From: Lachnospiraceae bacterium
GTDB lineage: Bacteria > Bacillota > Clostridia > Lachnospirales > Lachnospiraceae
Assembly: GCA_016281605.1 (NCBI GenBank)
Contig: JAEEJA010000095.1
Span: forward strand, 89,971-153,970
Direction: 5' to 3'
DNA: 64,000 nt
Position numbers and translations under genes: made by a program. How positions within the stretch are numbered: position 1 is the first letter of the stretch; each line of letters begins with the position of its first letter. A model generated the notes under the pieces. That model was not told the origin of the DNA and did not search any database. It saw nothing but the letters and a program-made list of their open reading frames with translations. Positions 17,004-25,445 of the stretch are shown one piece after another.

Positions 17004-18155
17004 TTATTTTATGATAATCGGACTTTTATATTCACCTTCAAAATCAGCTAAACCTTTGATTCTTGCCAGATTTGTGTACATTTCTCCGGCATTTATGTCC
17101 TGTATTATCATCTGTCTTGCGAGTAATATCTTTTTCTTTTCTTCACTTAAATTGTTTCCTCTTATCTCTTCTTCAGTAGATGTAAGATAATCAGATACTT
17201 TCGTTACTATTCGGATATTTGATTCTTTTAAAAGATGAGTTGCAGATGAATATGCTCCTAACAGTCTTACAGCTTCTATCTTAACAAGGTCTTTTGCATC
17301 CCTAAGTCCTGTAAGTTCATCCTCTGTCTTTTTGATTCCGAGTGCAATGTGAAGAAGCGCTCTGCTTACTCTGGTATAAGTATACTGCTTAACCTTTACT
17401 CTTTGTATAAAATCCTTAAAGCCCTTAAACTCCGGAAACTCTGCGATTATTCTCCCTGCAATCCCCTCTGTTACTTCACTGAAGGTACATAGCTTTTCAC
17501 TTATACTTTCTCCTTCATCTATTATGCTTTTAATAGCTATGTAAAGCGCTTCATCCAGAATTGATTCATCGACTTTTAGTATTCCTCTCTTCTCTAAAAC
17601 ATCTATCGGAAGATAATTCCGACAGTCAGAATTGCATATCATATCTCTTATATTGCTTGCACTCTCTATACTCTCTCCGCTAATTCTTTCTATGGGAACG
17701 CACTTTATGTCTGATTTTAGTTGATTCAAGGCTTCCTTATACAGAGTCGCCAATATATCGTTGGGAGCTAAGTAGGTTTTCTTATCTTTTTGATTTATAT
17801 CTGTTATAGGATCATTTTCCAATATATCTTTATCTTCCACGCCAAAGCAAAGATAGTCGATGAATCCAAGTTTTTTAGTAATCAAGACTCCGGCATACGA
17901 AAAAAACGGGGCAGATGCCGATGCGTATCTAACCGGAATTTCTAAAACCATATCAGCTCCGTGTCTTAATGCCATCTCTGCCCTACTCCACTTATCTGTT
18001 ATTGCAGGAGCACCTCTTTGGACGTAATCACCACTCATTATCACTACGAGGTGCTCTGCTCCTGTTATTTCTTTTGCTTTTCTTACTATATACTCATGTC
18101 CGTTATGAAAGGGATTAAACTCCGCAATCAAAGCTGCTACACTCATATTTTTCAA
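17004..18155 (-). CDS. tmcAL: tRNA(Met) cytidine acetate ligase
   Basis: 383 residues. The N-terminal nucleotidyltransferase fold carries EFNPFHNGHEY (HxGH motif), followed by VVIMSGDYVQRGAPA, DKWSRAEMAL and HGADMVLEIP, all diagnostic of the TmcAL (formerly YlbM) family. It activates acetate with ATP to form N4-acetylcytidine at the wobble position of elongator tRNA-Met. The TTG at 18155 overlaps the stop of the preceding gene (TTGA) and has AAGGG upstream. The ATG at 18146 fits the family N-terminus better, so the start is ambiguous by three codons. It is the last gene of the moxR run, translationally coupled to the transglutaminase gene. Confidence 0.92.
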   Translation of the reverse strand: MKNMSVAALIAEFNPFHNGHEYIVRKAKEITGAEHLVVIMSGDYVQRGAPAITDKWSRAEMALRHGADMVLEIPVRYASASAPFFSYAGVLITKKLGFIDYLCFGVEDKDILENDPITDINQKDKKTYLAPNDILATLYKEALNQLKSDIKCVPIERISGESIESASNIRDMICNSDCRNYLPIDVLEKRGILKVDESILDEALYIAIKSIIDEGESISEKLCTFSEVTEGIAGRIIAEFPEFKGFKDFIQRVKVKQYTYTRVSRALLHIALGIKKTEDELTGLRDAKDLVKIEAVRLLGAYSSATHLLKESNIRIVTKVSDYLTSTEEEIRGNNLSEEKKKILLARQMIIQDINAGEMYTNLARIKGLADFEGEYKSPIIIK

Positions 18156-20587
18156 CTTTTTCCCTTCTTTTTCAAGCCTTCTAATACCTTTTCAAATTCT
18201 TCTTTTGTTATAATCCTATCTGAAAAACCGGCTCTCTCTAATATCTTTATGTACTCTTCGAGTTCCTCAGAGCTTATATTTATGTATCCTTTGGCTGCCA
18301 TGTAGCGAAGCTGAGTATTGTAATTAATATGCTCATATATACTGTCTTCCTTATTCGCAAAGCGTTCCCTTCTTTTTATGCCCTTCAAAAGAGAATTATA
18401 CTTTATAACAAGCTTATCGCTATAATTAGCTTTTCTGTATATATATCCGGCTACTACGCTTCTTGCAACCGGACGAAGCAGGAAGAAAAGAACTATGAGA
18501 CCTATAATACCCATAATCACATACAGTACATTCATAACTGTAGTCATCTTTACAGGAAGTCTAAAGTTAAAGCCTCCTCCGTCTCCATCATTTCCCTCAC
18601 TGCTTCTGTTCTCTCTTGCCCTCTGAAGTGCGGTCCAGAAGTCATCCAAGGTCTGTTCGTCAGTAACCGAAGGAGTAACCTCAGCTATAGTCCAGCCCTT
18701 GCCTTCTAAGTAAACCTCAACCCATGCATGAGCATTGGCATCCGAAGCCGGCACCTTAACATAAGCGGTTTCTCCAAGTTCGGAGTATCCCTGATAATAA
18801 TCAGAAAACTTCTTATTCTCCTCTATTTCACCTTCCATTACTACATCATCGTAAGGAATCGCATATCCCTCACAATACCTTGCAGGAATTCCGTAATACC
18901 TAAAAATCAGAGTTGCGGCTGATGCAAAATGAGCGCAATACCCTTTTTTATTGGTAGCTAAAAACCAGTTTACGAAATCATCTCTGTAATTTATACCCGG
19001 TCTTGTGGTATACGGTATATTTTCCTGATAATAATTTATAAGGAGTTCAATGTTTTCTTCTGCTGTATTATCTCTCGAAAGTCCGGCCTGCTCTCCAAAC
19101 TGGGCAACTATATCCTTATTATCATCCGGAACCTTAAGGTATCCCGAATCAGTCCTATAATCCTCTATAGTATACTCAGTATCCGCCTGCTTCGGGAAAT
19201 AAGTGTACTCTCTTGGGTTTCTAAATGTAAGGCGTGTACTCTCGTCATAGGAGTAGTAAGGCAGATATCCACCGATATTTCCGGCCTTGTTGTTGATAGT
19301 CATCTTACCCTTTGCACTATACTCTCCACCGTTCTCATAAAGCTTTTCTAGAGCCTTAGCCTCGTGCTCATTTTGCTCGGAAGGCTTCTCGAAATCAGTG
19401 GTCTGAGTCCATCTGTTCTGGAAAGGAATATACTCCCTGCCTATAAAATTCTTTATGTAAAGGGTGTCATAGCTGTAAGGCGTAAATTCTACTTCTATAT
19501 CAGTCTGATAATCAAAGGTAAGAGTACCCACGCCGCCGAGACGACCACTGCTTAATCCACCTGAATTTTCATAATAGTTAAATACACTGCCAACGCCGAG
19601 TAACAACACATTTCCCATTATTTCTACCGTCGCCTGTTTAAATGGGTTTTCTTCGTGTCTCTTTTGAAATGTATCTTTAGGGGATATAAGATTGGCAATT
19701 AATATAACAACTGTCGTAAATAAAAGCAGAACTCCTTGCATCTGCCCCAATGCCTTAAAATCATTACCATACTTTAATACTTTTATATTTTCATCTTCTT
19801 CTTTTTTGGTAAAAATCTTTTTTATCTTTAAGAACATCCTTCTGCGGAAGGAGGGTTTATCGTGATACTTATATATACTTTCACTTCTGTGAAGTATATG
19901 ATGCTGTCCGGCTCTGATAACATAGGCCATTATAAGACCGGCAACAACCATTATCATGTAAAGGAGATCAGGCTCAAGACCGATATAAAACGGAACAACA
20001 TTGAAGAAAAATACAATAATCGTAGAAACCATATATCTCATGGTTCTGGATATATAGTTATTAATAAATATATTGAAAACCACACATATAATGCATGCAC
20101 AGACTGTAATTGCCGTATACCTGTCATCCATACTTTCGGCAAATCTCTGCATACCCTCTGAATCAAAGTAGTTAGACATTTCTTCGTAGGAATCATTTAA
20201 TATTGAGTTAAATCCACTACTTATATATGTCCTTACGGAGTAAGTAATTACTGCAAATATAGCGAAGAAAATCAGATAACCCACATTTTCGGTAAGATAA
20301 CTATGATAGAGAAGTGAACAGAGAATGGCAGTCACAAAAGCTACTACATTGACGGCAATTTCGTTAAAATCGCAACCGACGCAGGATAGATAAGTTCCTA
20401 TGGATCCCATGGACAGCAAATATACCATAATGCCCTTTAAAAACATGGTAAGCAGACGGTTTTCCTTCAGGTCGTACATCGACTCATCTATGGCAATACC
20501 GTCACATATTTCTATTTCCTGTCTTCGGTTTCTGTATATTTCATAAAAGCCTCTTTTGGCTTTCTTTTTATCTTTATCTATAGCCAT
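18152..20587 (-). CDS. Multi-pass membrane protein with extracellular transglutaminase domain
   Basis: 811 residues, laid out like TgpA. There are about five hydrophobic segments in residues 45-235, a further segment near 285-305, a large outer region, and a transglutaminase core with Cys in KKGYCAHFASA (about 551), His in NAHAWVEVYLEGKGW and Asp/Glu in AEVTPS. A last membrane segment is near 690-715 and a charged cytoplasmic tail ends the protein. Such proteins occur with MoxR ATPases and DUF58 proteins, as here, and are thought to work in envelope protein assembly or processing. The reaction is not established. The ATG has GGAG at 6 nt. The gene starts 32 nt after the DUF58 stop. Confidence 0.85.
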   Translation of the reverse strand: MAIDKDKKKAKRGFYEIYRNRRQEIEICDGIAIDESMYDLKENRLLTMFLKGIMVYLLSMGSIGTYLSCVGCDFNEIAVNVVAFVTAILCSLLYHSYLTENVGYLIFFAIFAVITYSVRTYISSGFNSILNDSYEEMSNYFDSEGMQRFAESMDDRYTAITVCACIICVVFNIFINNYISRTMRYMVSTIIVFFFNVVPFYIGLEPDLLYMIMVVAGLIMAYVIRAGQHHILHRSESIYKYHDKPSFRRRMFLKIKKIFTKKEEDENIKVLKYGNDFKALGQMQGVLLLFTTVVILIANLISPKDTFQKRHEENPFKQATVEIMGNVLLLGVGSVFNYYENSGGLSSGRLGGVGTLTFDYQTDIEVEFTPYSYDTLYIKNFIGREYIPFQNRWTQTTDFEKPSEQNEHEAKALEKLYENGGEYSAKGKMTINNKAGNIGGYLPYYSYDESTRLTFRNPREYTYFPKQADTEYTIEDYRTDSGYLKVPDDNKDIVAQFGEQAGLSRDNTAEENIELLINYYQENIPYTTRPGINYRDDFVNWFLATNKKGYCAHFASAATLIFRYYGIPARYCEGYAIPYDDVVMEGEIEENKKFSDYYQGYSELGETAYVKVPASDANAHAWVEVYLEGKGWTIAEVTPSVTDEQTLDDFWTALQRARENRSSEGNDGDGGGFNFRLPVKMTTVMNVLYVIMGIIGLIVLFFLLRPVARSVVAGYIYRKANYSDKLVIKYNSLLKGIKRRERFANKEDSIYEHINYNTQLRYMAAKGYINISSEELEEYIKILERAGFSDRIITKEEFEKVLEGLKKKGKS

Positions 20588-20619
20588 ACTAATCTCCGGT
20601 TTAATTTTGTATTTATAAC

Positions 20620-21663
20620 TTACATCAGCTCTCGAATCTCCACGCCTGCTTCACCCTCCATATATCCTACCTTTACAAATGCTCTTAACTCAGGGAATAT
20701 ACCCGGAAAGTGACGCAACACATCTTCAGAGTTTTCGTATATATGAACGTTATACATGTCGGCAAATGCTTCGTCAAGCTCTTCTAATTCAAGTAATCTT
20801 CTACACTCAAACTCTCCTAAGTCTTCGTTCCACCATATAAGTCTCACTACTACATTTTCACGTATAAGCCGCTTTACAAGTGCATAGGAAAGGCATACTA
20901 CACTTTCAATGTTTTCTTTATAACCGTCCAGAGAAACAAAGAGAGCCATCTGCTCATTTGACATGCTTTCTCTCTCTTTTACCATAAGCACATCTCGCTT
21001 TGCAGAAAGCTTCCAATGGATATTCATAAGTTTATCCCCCGGAATATACTCTCTTACATCCGTAACATCTGAGAAATCATAGCCTCTCTTCTTAGTTTCC
21101 TCAACCTCGGTCATACCTTCGGATATATCACTCATGCTACCCTTATACTCTTCCTCCGAAGCCGGAAGCACCAGAGTTTCAGCCTTTATATCAATCTTTC
21201 TCCTGACCTCCACAAATCCCAGAAAGTCAAGTAATCTGACGATTTCCACCCTATATCTGATATTACCACTCATACTGAGTTTCATGGGAATGTCCAATTC
21301 ATACCGTGAATGTAATCTTACAGGCATGGAAAGTATAATAGTATCTTTATTTTGATAAAATGTATTCTCGCAGATTAGTGCTTCCTTAAGGTCAAGTGAT
21401 ACCATGTAAGTAGGATTATTTACTATAACTTTTAGGTAACTGAGCTCATATTTTCTGGTGGACTGCATGACACACTTAAGAGAAAACTCGAGCCTCCTGC
21501 TTACATATATCGTACTAGCGATAGAAAGAGGTGGCGCTATAGTCATAATTATAAGGAAAGCTAAAAACGTATAACTGTGAAAAAATATAAAGAACACAAG
21601 ATTGACAATATAAAGTATTATATACATTACCAATCTGCCCGGAAATATTTTTGTATATTTCAA
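20620..21663 (-). CDS. DUF58 (vWA-like) protein
   Basis: 347 residues. Two hydrophobic segments are at the N-terminus (about 10-50). The DUF58 signature follows near residue 200: SDVTDVREYIPGDKLMNIHW, then KLSAKRDVLMVKERE. Proteins of this family have a von Willebrand A-like fold and pair with MoxR ATPases, which are thought to act as chaperones on them. The start is a TTG at 21663 with GGAG 9 nt before it. The spacing to moxR is 131 bp and includes a hairpin repeat (21741-21787), so a transcript from moxR must read through that element or start anew. Confidence 0.87.
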   Translation of the reverse strand: MKYTKIFPGRLVMYIILYIVNLVFFIFFHSYTFLAFLIIMTIAPPLSIASTIYVSRRLEFSLKCVMQSTRKYELSYLKVIVNNPTYMVSLDLKEALICENTFYQNKDTIILSMPVRLHSRYELDIPMKLSMSGNIRYRVEIVRLLDFLGFVEVRRKIDIKAETLVLPASEEEYKGSMSDISEGMTEVEETKKRGYDFSDVTDVREYIPGDKLMNIHWKLSAKRDVLMVKERESMSNEQMALFVSLDGYKENIESVVCLSYALVKRLIRENVVVRLIWWNEDLGEFECRRLLELEELDEAFADMYNVHIYENSEDVLRHFPGIFPELRAFVKVGYMEGEAGVEIRELM

Positions 21664-21740
21664 ATTGCCCTTACTCCTCTTTTTCCTTCATTTACTTTAA
21701 ATGTTTTTAATTATTATAATTTACGTATTGTCAATATCCG

Positions 21741-21787
21741 TACCCACTCTTTAGCTTAGAGGTGGGGGATTTCTCCGACTGAGTTAA
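21741..21787 (-). repeat. Dispersed hairpin repeat, copy A
   Basis: The 5' part (CCCACTCTTTAGCTTAGAGG, 21743-21762) folds on itself with the flanking GTGGGGG, followed by ATTTCTCC and CGACTGAGTTAA. Copies B (34464-34529), C (49808-49860) and D (40122-40194) share this order; a weaker relative is at 63878-63916. The form resembles terminal hairpins of IS200/IS605-type elements, but no transposase gene is present. Confidence 0.7.
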
Positions 21788-21794
21788 AACCTTA

Positions 21795-22724
21795 TCACCT
21801 AGGCAATTTCACTTGTTTTAACAATTCCTGCATGGCATTTTCCATGTTCATGCCTTGTGTTCTGGCTCTCTGACTTATCTTTACTCTGTGCCCAAGAGCA
21901 TCTTTTGTAACACTTTGAACATCCTCAGCAGTAACAAAATCTCTACCACCTATCACCGCCATCGCCTTTGCCATCTTGAGCATGGCTATGGTTCCACGAG
22001 GACTCGCTCCTGCGCTAAACATCTCATTGTTTCTGGTTTCTTCAACTATGGAAACTATATACTCATATATTTCATCTTTAACATACATATCGTTGGTATA
22101 CTGTCTTATTTCCTTAAGTTCATCAAGTGTAATCACGCTTTGAACGTGCTCTACAGGGTTAGACGCATTGCCCTTAAGTATCTGTATGGCATCAAAATGT
22201 GACGGATATCCCATGGAAAGACAAATCATGAAACGGTCGAGCTGCGATTCCGGAAGCATCTGTGTTCCAGAAGAACCATAAGGATTTTCGGTAGCTATTA
22301 CCACAAATGGATCGGGAAGAGGTCTGGTAACGCCGTCAACTGTGGCATGCGCTTCCTCCATAACCTCCAGAAGTGCCGACTGAGTCTTTGGTGAAGTACG
22401 ATTTATCTCGTCAGCTAAGAACAGATTACAAAAAACCGTACCCGGTCTGTACTCAAACTCCTGAGTTGCATTGTTATACATGGAAAATCCAAGGATATCG
22501 CTAGGAAGAACATCGGGAGTGAACTGCACTCTCTTATAATCCAAGGAAAGAGTCTTTGCAAATGTGGTTGCAAGGGTAGTCTTTCCTACTCCCGGAATAT
22601 CCTCCATAAGGATATGTCCACCTGCTATCATACCGGCAAGAACCTTCTCAACTACGTACTCCTTGCCCTTAATAACAGTATTTACATTATCGATAACTAT
22701 TCGTAACTTGTCTGCATATGCCAT
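21795..22724 (-). CDS. MoxR-family AAA+ ATPase
   Basis: 309 residues. Walker A is GVGKTTLATTFAKTL (about 46-60), Walker B LFLADEINR (about 108-116), sensor 1 ATENP, and a C-terminal lid domain. Order and length fit the MoxR branch. These ATPases act as chaperones that mature or activate partner proteins carrying vWA-type domains; the partner here is the DUF58 gene just downstream. The protein is cytoplasmic. The ATG is preceded by GGGGAAA. It is the first gene of the moxR-DUF58-transglutaminase-tmcAL run on the minus strand. Confidence 0.93.
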   Translation of the reverse strand: MAYADKLRIVIDNVNTVIKGKEYVVEKVLAGMIAGGHILMEDIPGVGKTTLATTFAKTLSLDYKRVQFTPDVLPSDILGFSMYNNATQEFEYRPGTVFCNLFLADEINRTSPKTQSALLEVMEEAHATVDGVTRPLPDPFVVIATENPYGSSGTQMLPESQLDRFMICLSMGYPSHFDAIQILKGNASNPVEHVQSVITLDELKEIRQYTNDMYVKDEIYEYIVSIVEETRNNEMFSAGASPRGTIAMLKMAKAMAVIGGRDFVTAEDVQSVTKDALGHRVKISQRARTQGMNMENAMQELLKQVKLPR

Positions 22725-22821
22725 ATAAATTTCCCCGTTTCTTTATTTTATGATTTATAGTATTTAATTTTTCCCTTATATATGTATAATACTAATAAGA
22801 TATGGTCTGTATTACATTGAT

Positions 22822-22949
22822 TTAACTCAGTCGGGGTTCAAGCCCCGACTGAGTTAAAAAGCTCCGCGAGGATGCACACGGATTCGGATAGGTAAATGTC
22901 TGCTAAAGCAGACCCGAATCCGGCGCGCAAGACTCGCAAGCGAGTCTTG
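22822..22949. repeat. Cluster of nested perfect palindromes (copy E)
   Basis: Three hairpins lie in series: arms TTAACTCAGTCGGGG and CCCCGACTGAGTTAA (22822-22857, loop TTCAAG); arms GGATTCGG and CCGAATCC (22880-22921), which enclose GTCTGC and GCAGAC (22897-22912); and arms CAAGACTCGC and GCGAGTCTTG (22928-22949). The first shares CGACTGAGTTAA with copies A and C. The last recurs, imperfectly, at 40099, 43491 and 34464. No ORF is present in this 289-bp gap between moxR and lysR. Confidence 0.75.
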
Positions 22950-23013
22950 ACATAAAAACGATTATAGATGATAAAATTGTATGATTAAAATATGTTTATT
23001 ATGTGTATTTGTC

Positions 23014-23889
23014 TTATATATTTTTATAGTTTTCTATTATATGCTTGTACATGGTCTCCACGGCAGGTGCCATGAAATCCATATCCAGGGTTGCTATACC
23101 TATAGTTCTGTATGCATTACCCTCTATGGAGTATGTATCTACATCGTAAGGCATATCGTTCATAACAAGCTCCGGCATAATAGCTATACCAAATCCGTTA
23201 GCAACAAGGGCAATAGCAGACATGTCGTCAACTACATGGTATGCCGACTGGATATTTAGATTATTACTCTTAAAAAATCTTTGTATATCTGCATCGGTGG
23301 TCTCTCTCTGAGCTACAAACTTTTGCTTCTTAAGTGTCTCAATCTTTATAGGGAGAGTCTTATCATCAGGCCCCTTTCCCTTTGGGAATACGCATAAAAG
23401 CGGCTCCTTATAAAGGGACTCTATGGGTATATCACCTGCGCTGGAGGCAGATAAAAAGCCTATATCTACGATTCCGTTTTTAAGCCAATATGAAACATCA
23501 TCATATGAACCTTGAAAAACTTCAATTATTATATCCGGATACTGCTTTTCAAAGGAATGTATGATATCAGGCAGCCAATTGGTACATATACTCGAAAAGC
23601 ACCCTATCTTGACCTTGCCCTTTTTAAGTCCATTCATCTCGGCTATGACTTGCTTCAAGCTTTCATCGCTGTTTAAAACGGCATTAACATAGGGAAATAT
23701 CTGTTCTCCGTAATTTGTTAATGTTACACCGTTTTTACTTCTATTTAAAACAGCCGAACCAAGTTCACTTTCCATAGCGGATATGGTATGACTTATGGCA
23801 GATGGGGTTAATCCCAGTATTTCTGCTGCCTTCCGAAAACTCCCCTGTTCTGTAACAGTCTTAAAAACCTGATATGATAAAAGTGTCAT
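23014..23889 (-). CDS. LysR-family transcriptional regulator
   Basis: 291 residues from the ATG at 23889 (GGAGG 9 nt before). The N-terminal winged helix-turn-helix is plain (FRKAAEILGLTPSAISHTIS, about 17-36), followed by the linker helix and a two-lobe periplasmic-binding-like effector domain (KVKIGCFSSICTNWLPDIIH at about 93-112). Its effector is unknown. The upstream neighbour is fucO, which has its own terminator (24012-24072), so lysR has a separate promoter in 23890-24011. No divergent partner gene exists next to it, so its target is not evident. Confidence 0.92.
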   Translation of the reverse strand: MTLLSYQVFKTVTEQGSFRKAAEILGLTPSAISHTISAMESELGSAVLNRSKNGVTLTNYGEQIFPYVNAVLNSDESLKQVIAEMNGLKKGKVKIGCFSSICTNWLPDIIHSFEKQYPDIIIEVFQGSYDDVSYWLKNGIVDIGFLSASSAGDIPIESLYKEPLLCVFPKGKGPDDKTLPIKIETLKKQKFVAQRETTDADIQRFFKSNNLNIQSAYHVVDDMSAIALVANGFGIAIMPELVMNDMPYDVDTYSIEGNAYRTIGIATLDMDFMAPAVETMYKHIIENYKNI

Positions 23890-24011
23890 TATCAAAAACC
23901 TCCACTTTACTTATTTCATTGCCTTTTTCCTATACAAATAATCTAGATTTATTTTAACCGAATCATACAGATATTACAATAATTAATTATATTAGACTTA
24001 GTAAACCGGGT

Positions 24012-24072
24012 AAAAAAAGCACTCGATAAGAGCAGTAATAAGCCATTGGATATCACTGCCCCTACCAAGTGC
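24012..24072 (-). terminator. Intrinsic terminator of fucO
   Basis: A long imperfect stem on the minus strand begins GCACT and ends AGTGC, with an inner GGGGCAGT/ACTGCTC pairing, followed by seven T residues. Confidence 0.8.
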
Positions 24073-24097
24073 AAATTATAAGTTTAACATATTATGA

Positions 24098-25243
24098 TTA
24101 CATTAATTTCTTAAACATCTCTCTGAATTCTTCAAGCGATGCAGGTCTTGGATTACCCGGTGCACATGCGTCTGCTGCTGCAGATTCGCAAAGGAAATCA
24201 AGATCCTCTTCCTTTAACTTTTCAAGCTTAGTTGGAATACCAACATCTACAGAAAGCTGACGAACAGCATCTATAGCAGCTTTGCGATATGTAGCCTGAT
24301 CCATACCTGTAGTATCTACTCCAAATGCCTCAGCAATTTTCTTATACTTTTCGCCTGTTTGCTCAGCATTGAACTCCATAACTATAGGTAACATCATAGC
24401 ACACGCAACACCATGAGGTGTATCGTAAACAGCACCTAAGGTATGAGCCATAGAATGTGCTATTCCAAGACCAACATTTGAGTAAGCCATAGCTGTAACG
24501 TACTGCGCAAGAGCCATTCCTTCTCTTCCATCAGGATCATTTTCAACTGCTTTTCTTAAGTTTTTAGCAATCAGCTGTATAGCTTCGAGATTCAAGCAAT
24601 CTGAAAGCTCCCATGCTGCAGCTGTTGTATAACCTTCTATAGCGTGAGTTAAAGCATCCATACCTGTTGAAGCAGTAAGTCCCTTTGGCATGGTAGACAT
24701 CATATCCGGATCAACTACAGCTACATCAGGAATATCGTTAGGATCCACACAAACAAATTTACGCTTCTTCTCAACATCGGTAATTACATAGTTAATGGTG
24801 GATTCTGCTCCTGTTCCACCTGTTGTAGGAACTGCTATAGTAAATACAGTACGCTTTTTGGTCGGTGCAACACCCTCTAAAGAACGAACATCTTCAAACT
24901 CAGGATTGTTTATAATGATACCTATACCCTTTCCTGTATCCATAGAAGAACCACCACCGATGGTAATCATGAAATCAGCTCCTGATGCCTTGTATGCTGC
25001 TACTCCGCTCTGTACATTTTCAATAGTTGGATTTGGTTTTATGTCTGAGTAAACCTCAAAATCAATTCCATTTTCTTTAAGTAAATCTGTCACCTTAGCT
25101 GTTAATCCAAACTTTACAAGATCCGGATCAGATGCAACAAAGGCTTTTTTGAACCCCTTAGCCTTTACTATTCCCGGAATCTCCTGGATTGCTCCATGAC
25201 CATGGTAAGATACACCATTCAATACAAAACGATTTACACTCAT
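24098..25243 (-). CDS. fucO: Lactaldehyde reductase (1,2-propanediol oxidoreductase)
   Basis: 381 residues from the ATG at 25243 with GGAGG 8 nt upstream; a longer frame to 25282 has no ribosome site. It is an iron-dependent (group III) alcohol dehydrogenase: NAD-binding GGGSSMDTGKGIG (about 97-109), VPTTGGTGAEST, and metal ligands Asp in VVDPDM region and His in GLGIAHSMAHTLGAVYDTPH. Similarity to FucO is strong along the whole length (NNPEFEDVRSLEG, RRKFVCVDPNDIP-like segments), so L-lactaldehyde to (S)-1,2-propanediol with NADH is the likely reaction, in anaerobic fucose or rhamnose use. The gene is divergent from hisS. Confidence 0.9.
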   Translation of the reverse strand: MSVNRFVLNGVSYHGHGAIQEIPGIVKAKGFKKAFVASDPDLVKFGLTAKVTDLLKENGIDFEVYSDIKPNPTIENVQSGVAAYKASGADFMITIGGGSSMDTGKGIGIIINNPEFEDVRSLEGVAPTKKRTVFTIAVPTTGGTGAESTINYVITDVEKKRKFVCVDPNDIPDVAVVDPDMMSTMPKGLTASTGMDALTHAIEGYTTAAAWELSDCLNLEAIQLIAKNLRKAVENDPDGREGMALAQYVTAMAYSNVGLGIAHSMAHTLGAVYDTPHGVACAMMLPIVMEFNAEQTGEKYKKIAEAFGVDTTGMDQATYRKAAIDAVRQLSVDVGIPTKLEKLKEEDLDFLCESAAADACAPGNPRPASLEEFREMFKKLM

Positions 25244-25376
25244 TATAAAATCCTCCTTCTCATATTTGTTCATGTCGTGCACTTTACACGCTTTTTATAT
25301 TATATCTGATTTTTCAAAATATAACAAGTATCGATATCGTAATGTCCGTGTCAATTTGTTGTTCAAAAGAAATAAG

Positions 25377-25405
25377 TTGTCTATCTTGGAAAGTTCGTAT
25401 ATAAT
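25377..25405 (+). promoter_or_regulatory. Sigma-A promoter for hisS
   Basis: TTGTCT at 25377-25382, a 17-nt spacer and a perfect TATAAT at 25400-25405. The start is near 25412, about 34 nt before the ATG. No T-box specifier structure fits in this short leader. Confidence 0.75.
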
Positions 25406-25445
25406 TGGAAATGTATGCACTTCTATAAAGAAAGGAATAAGTAGT

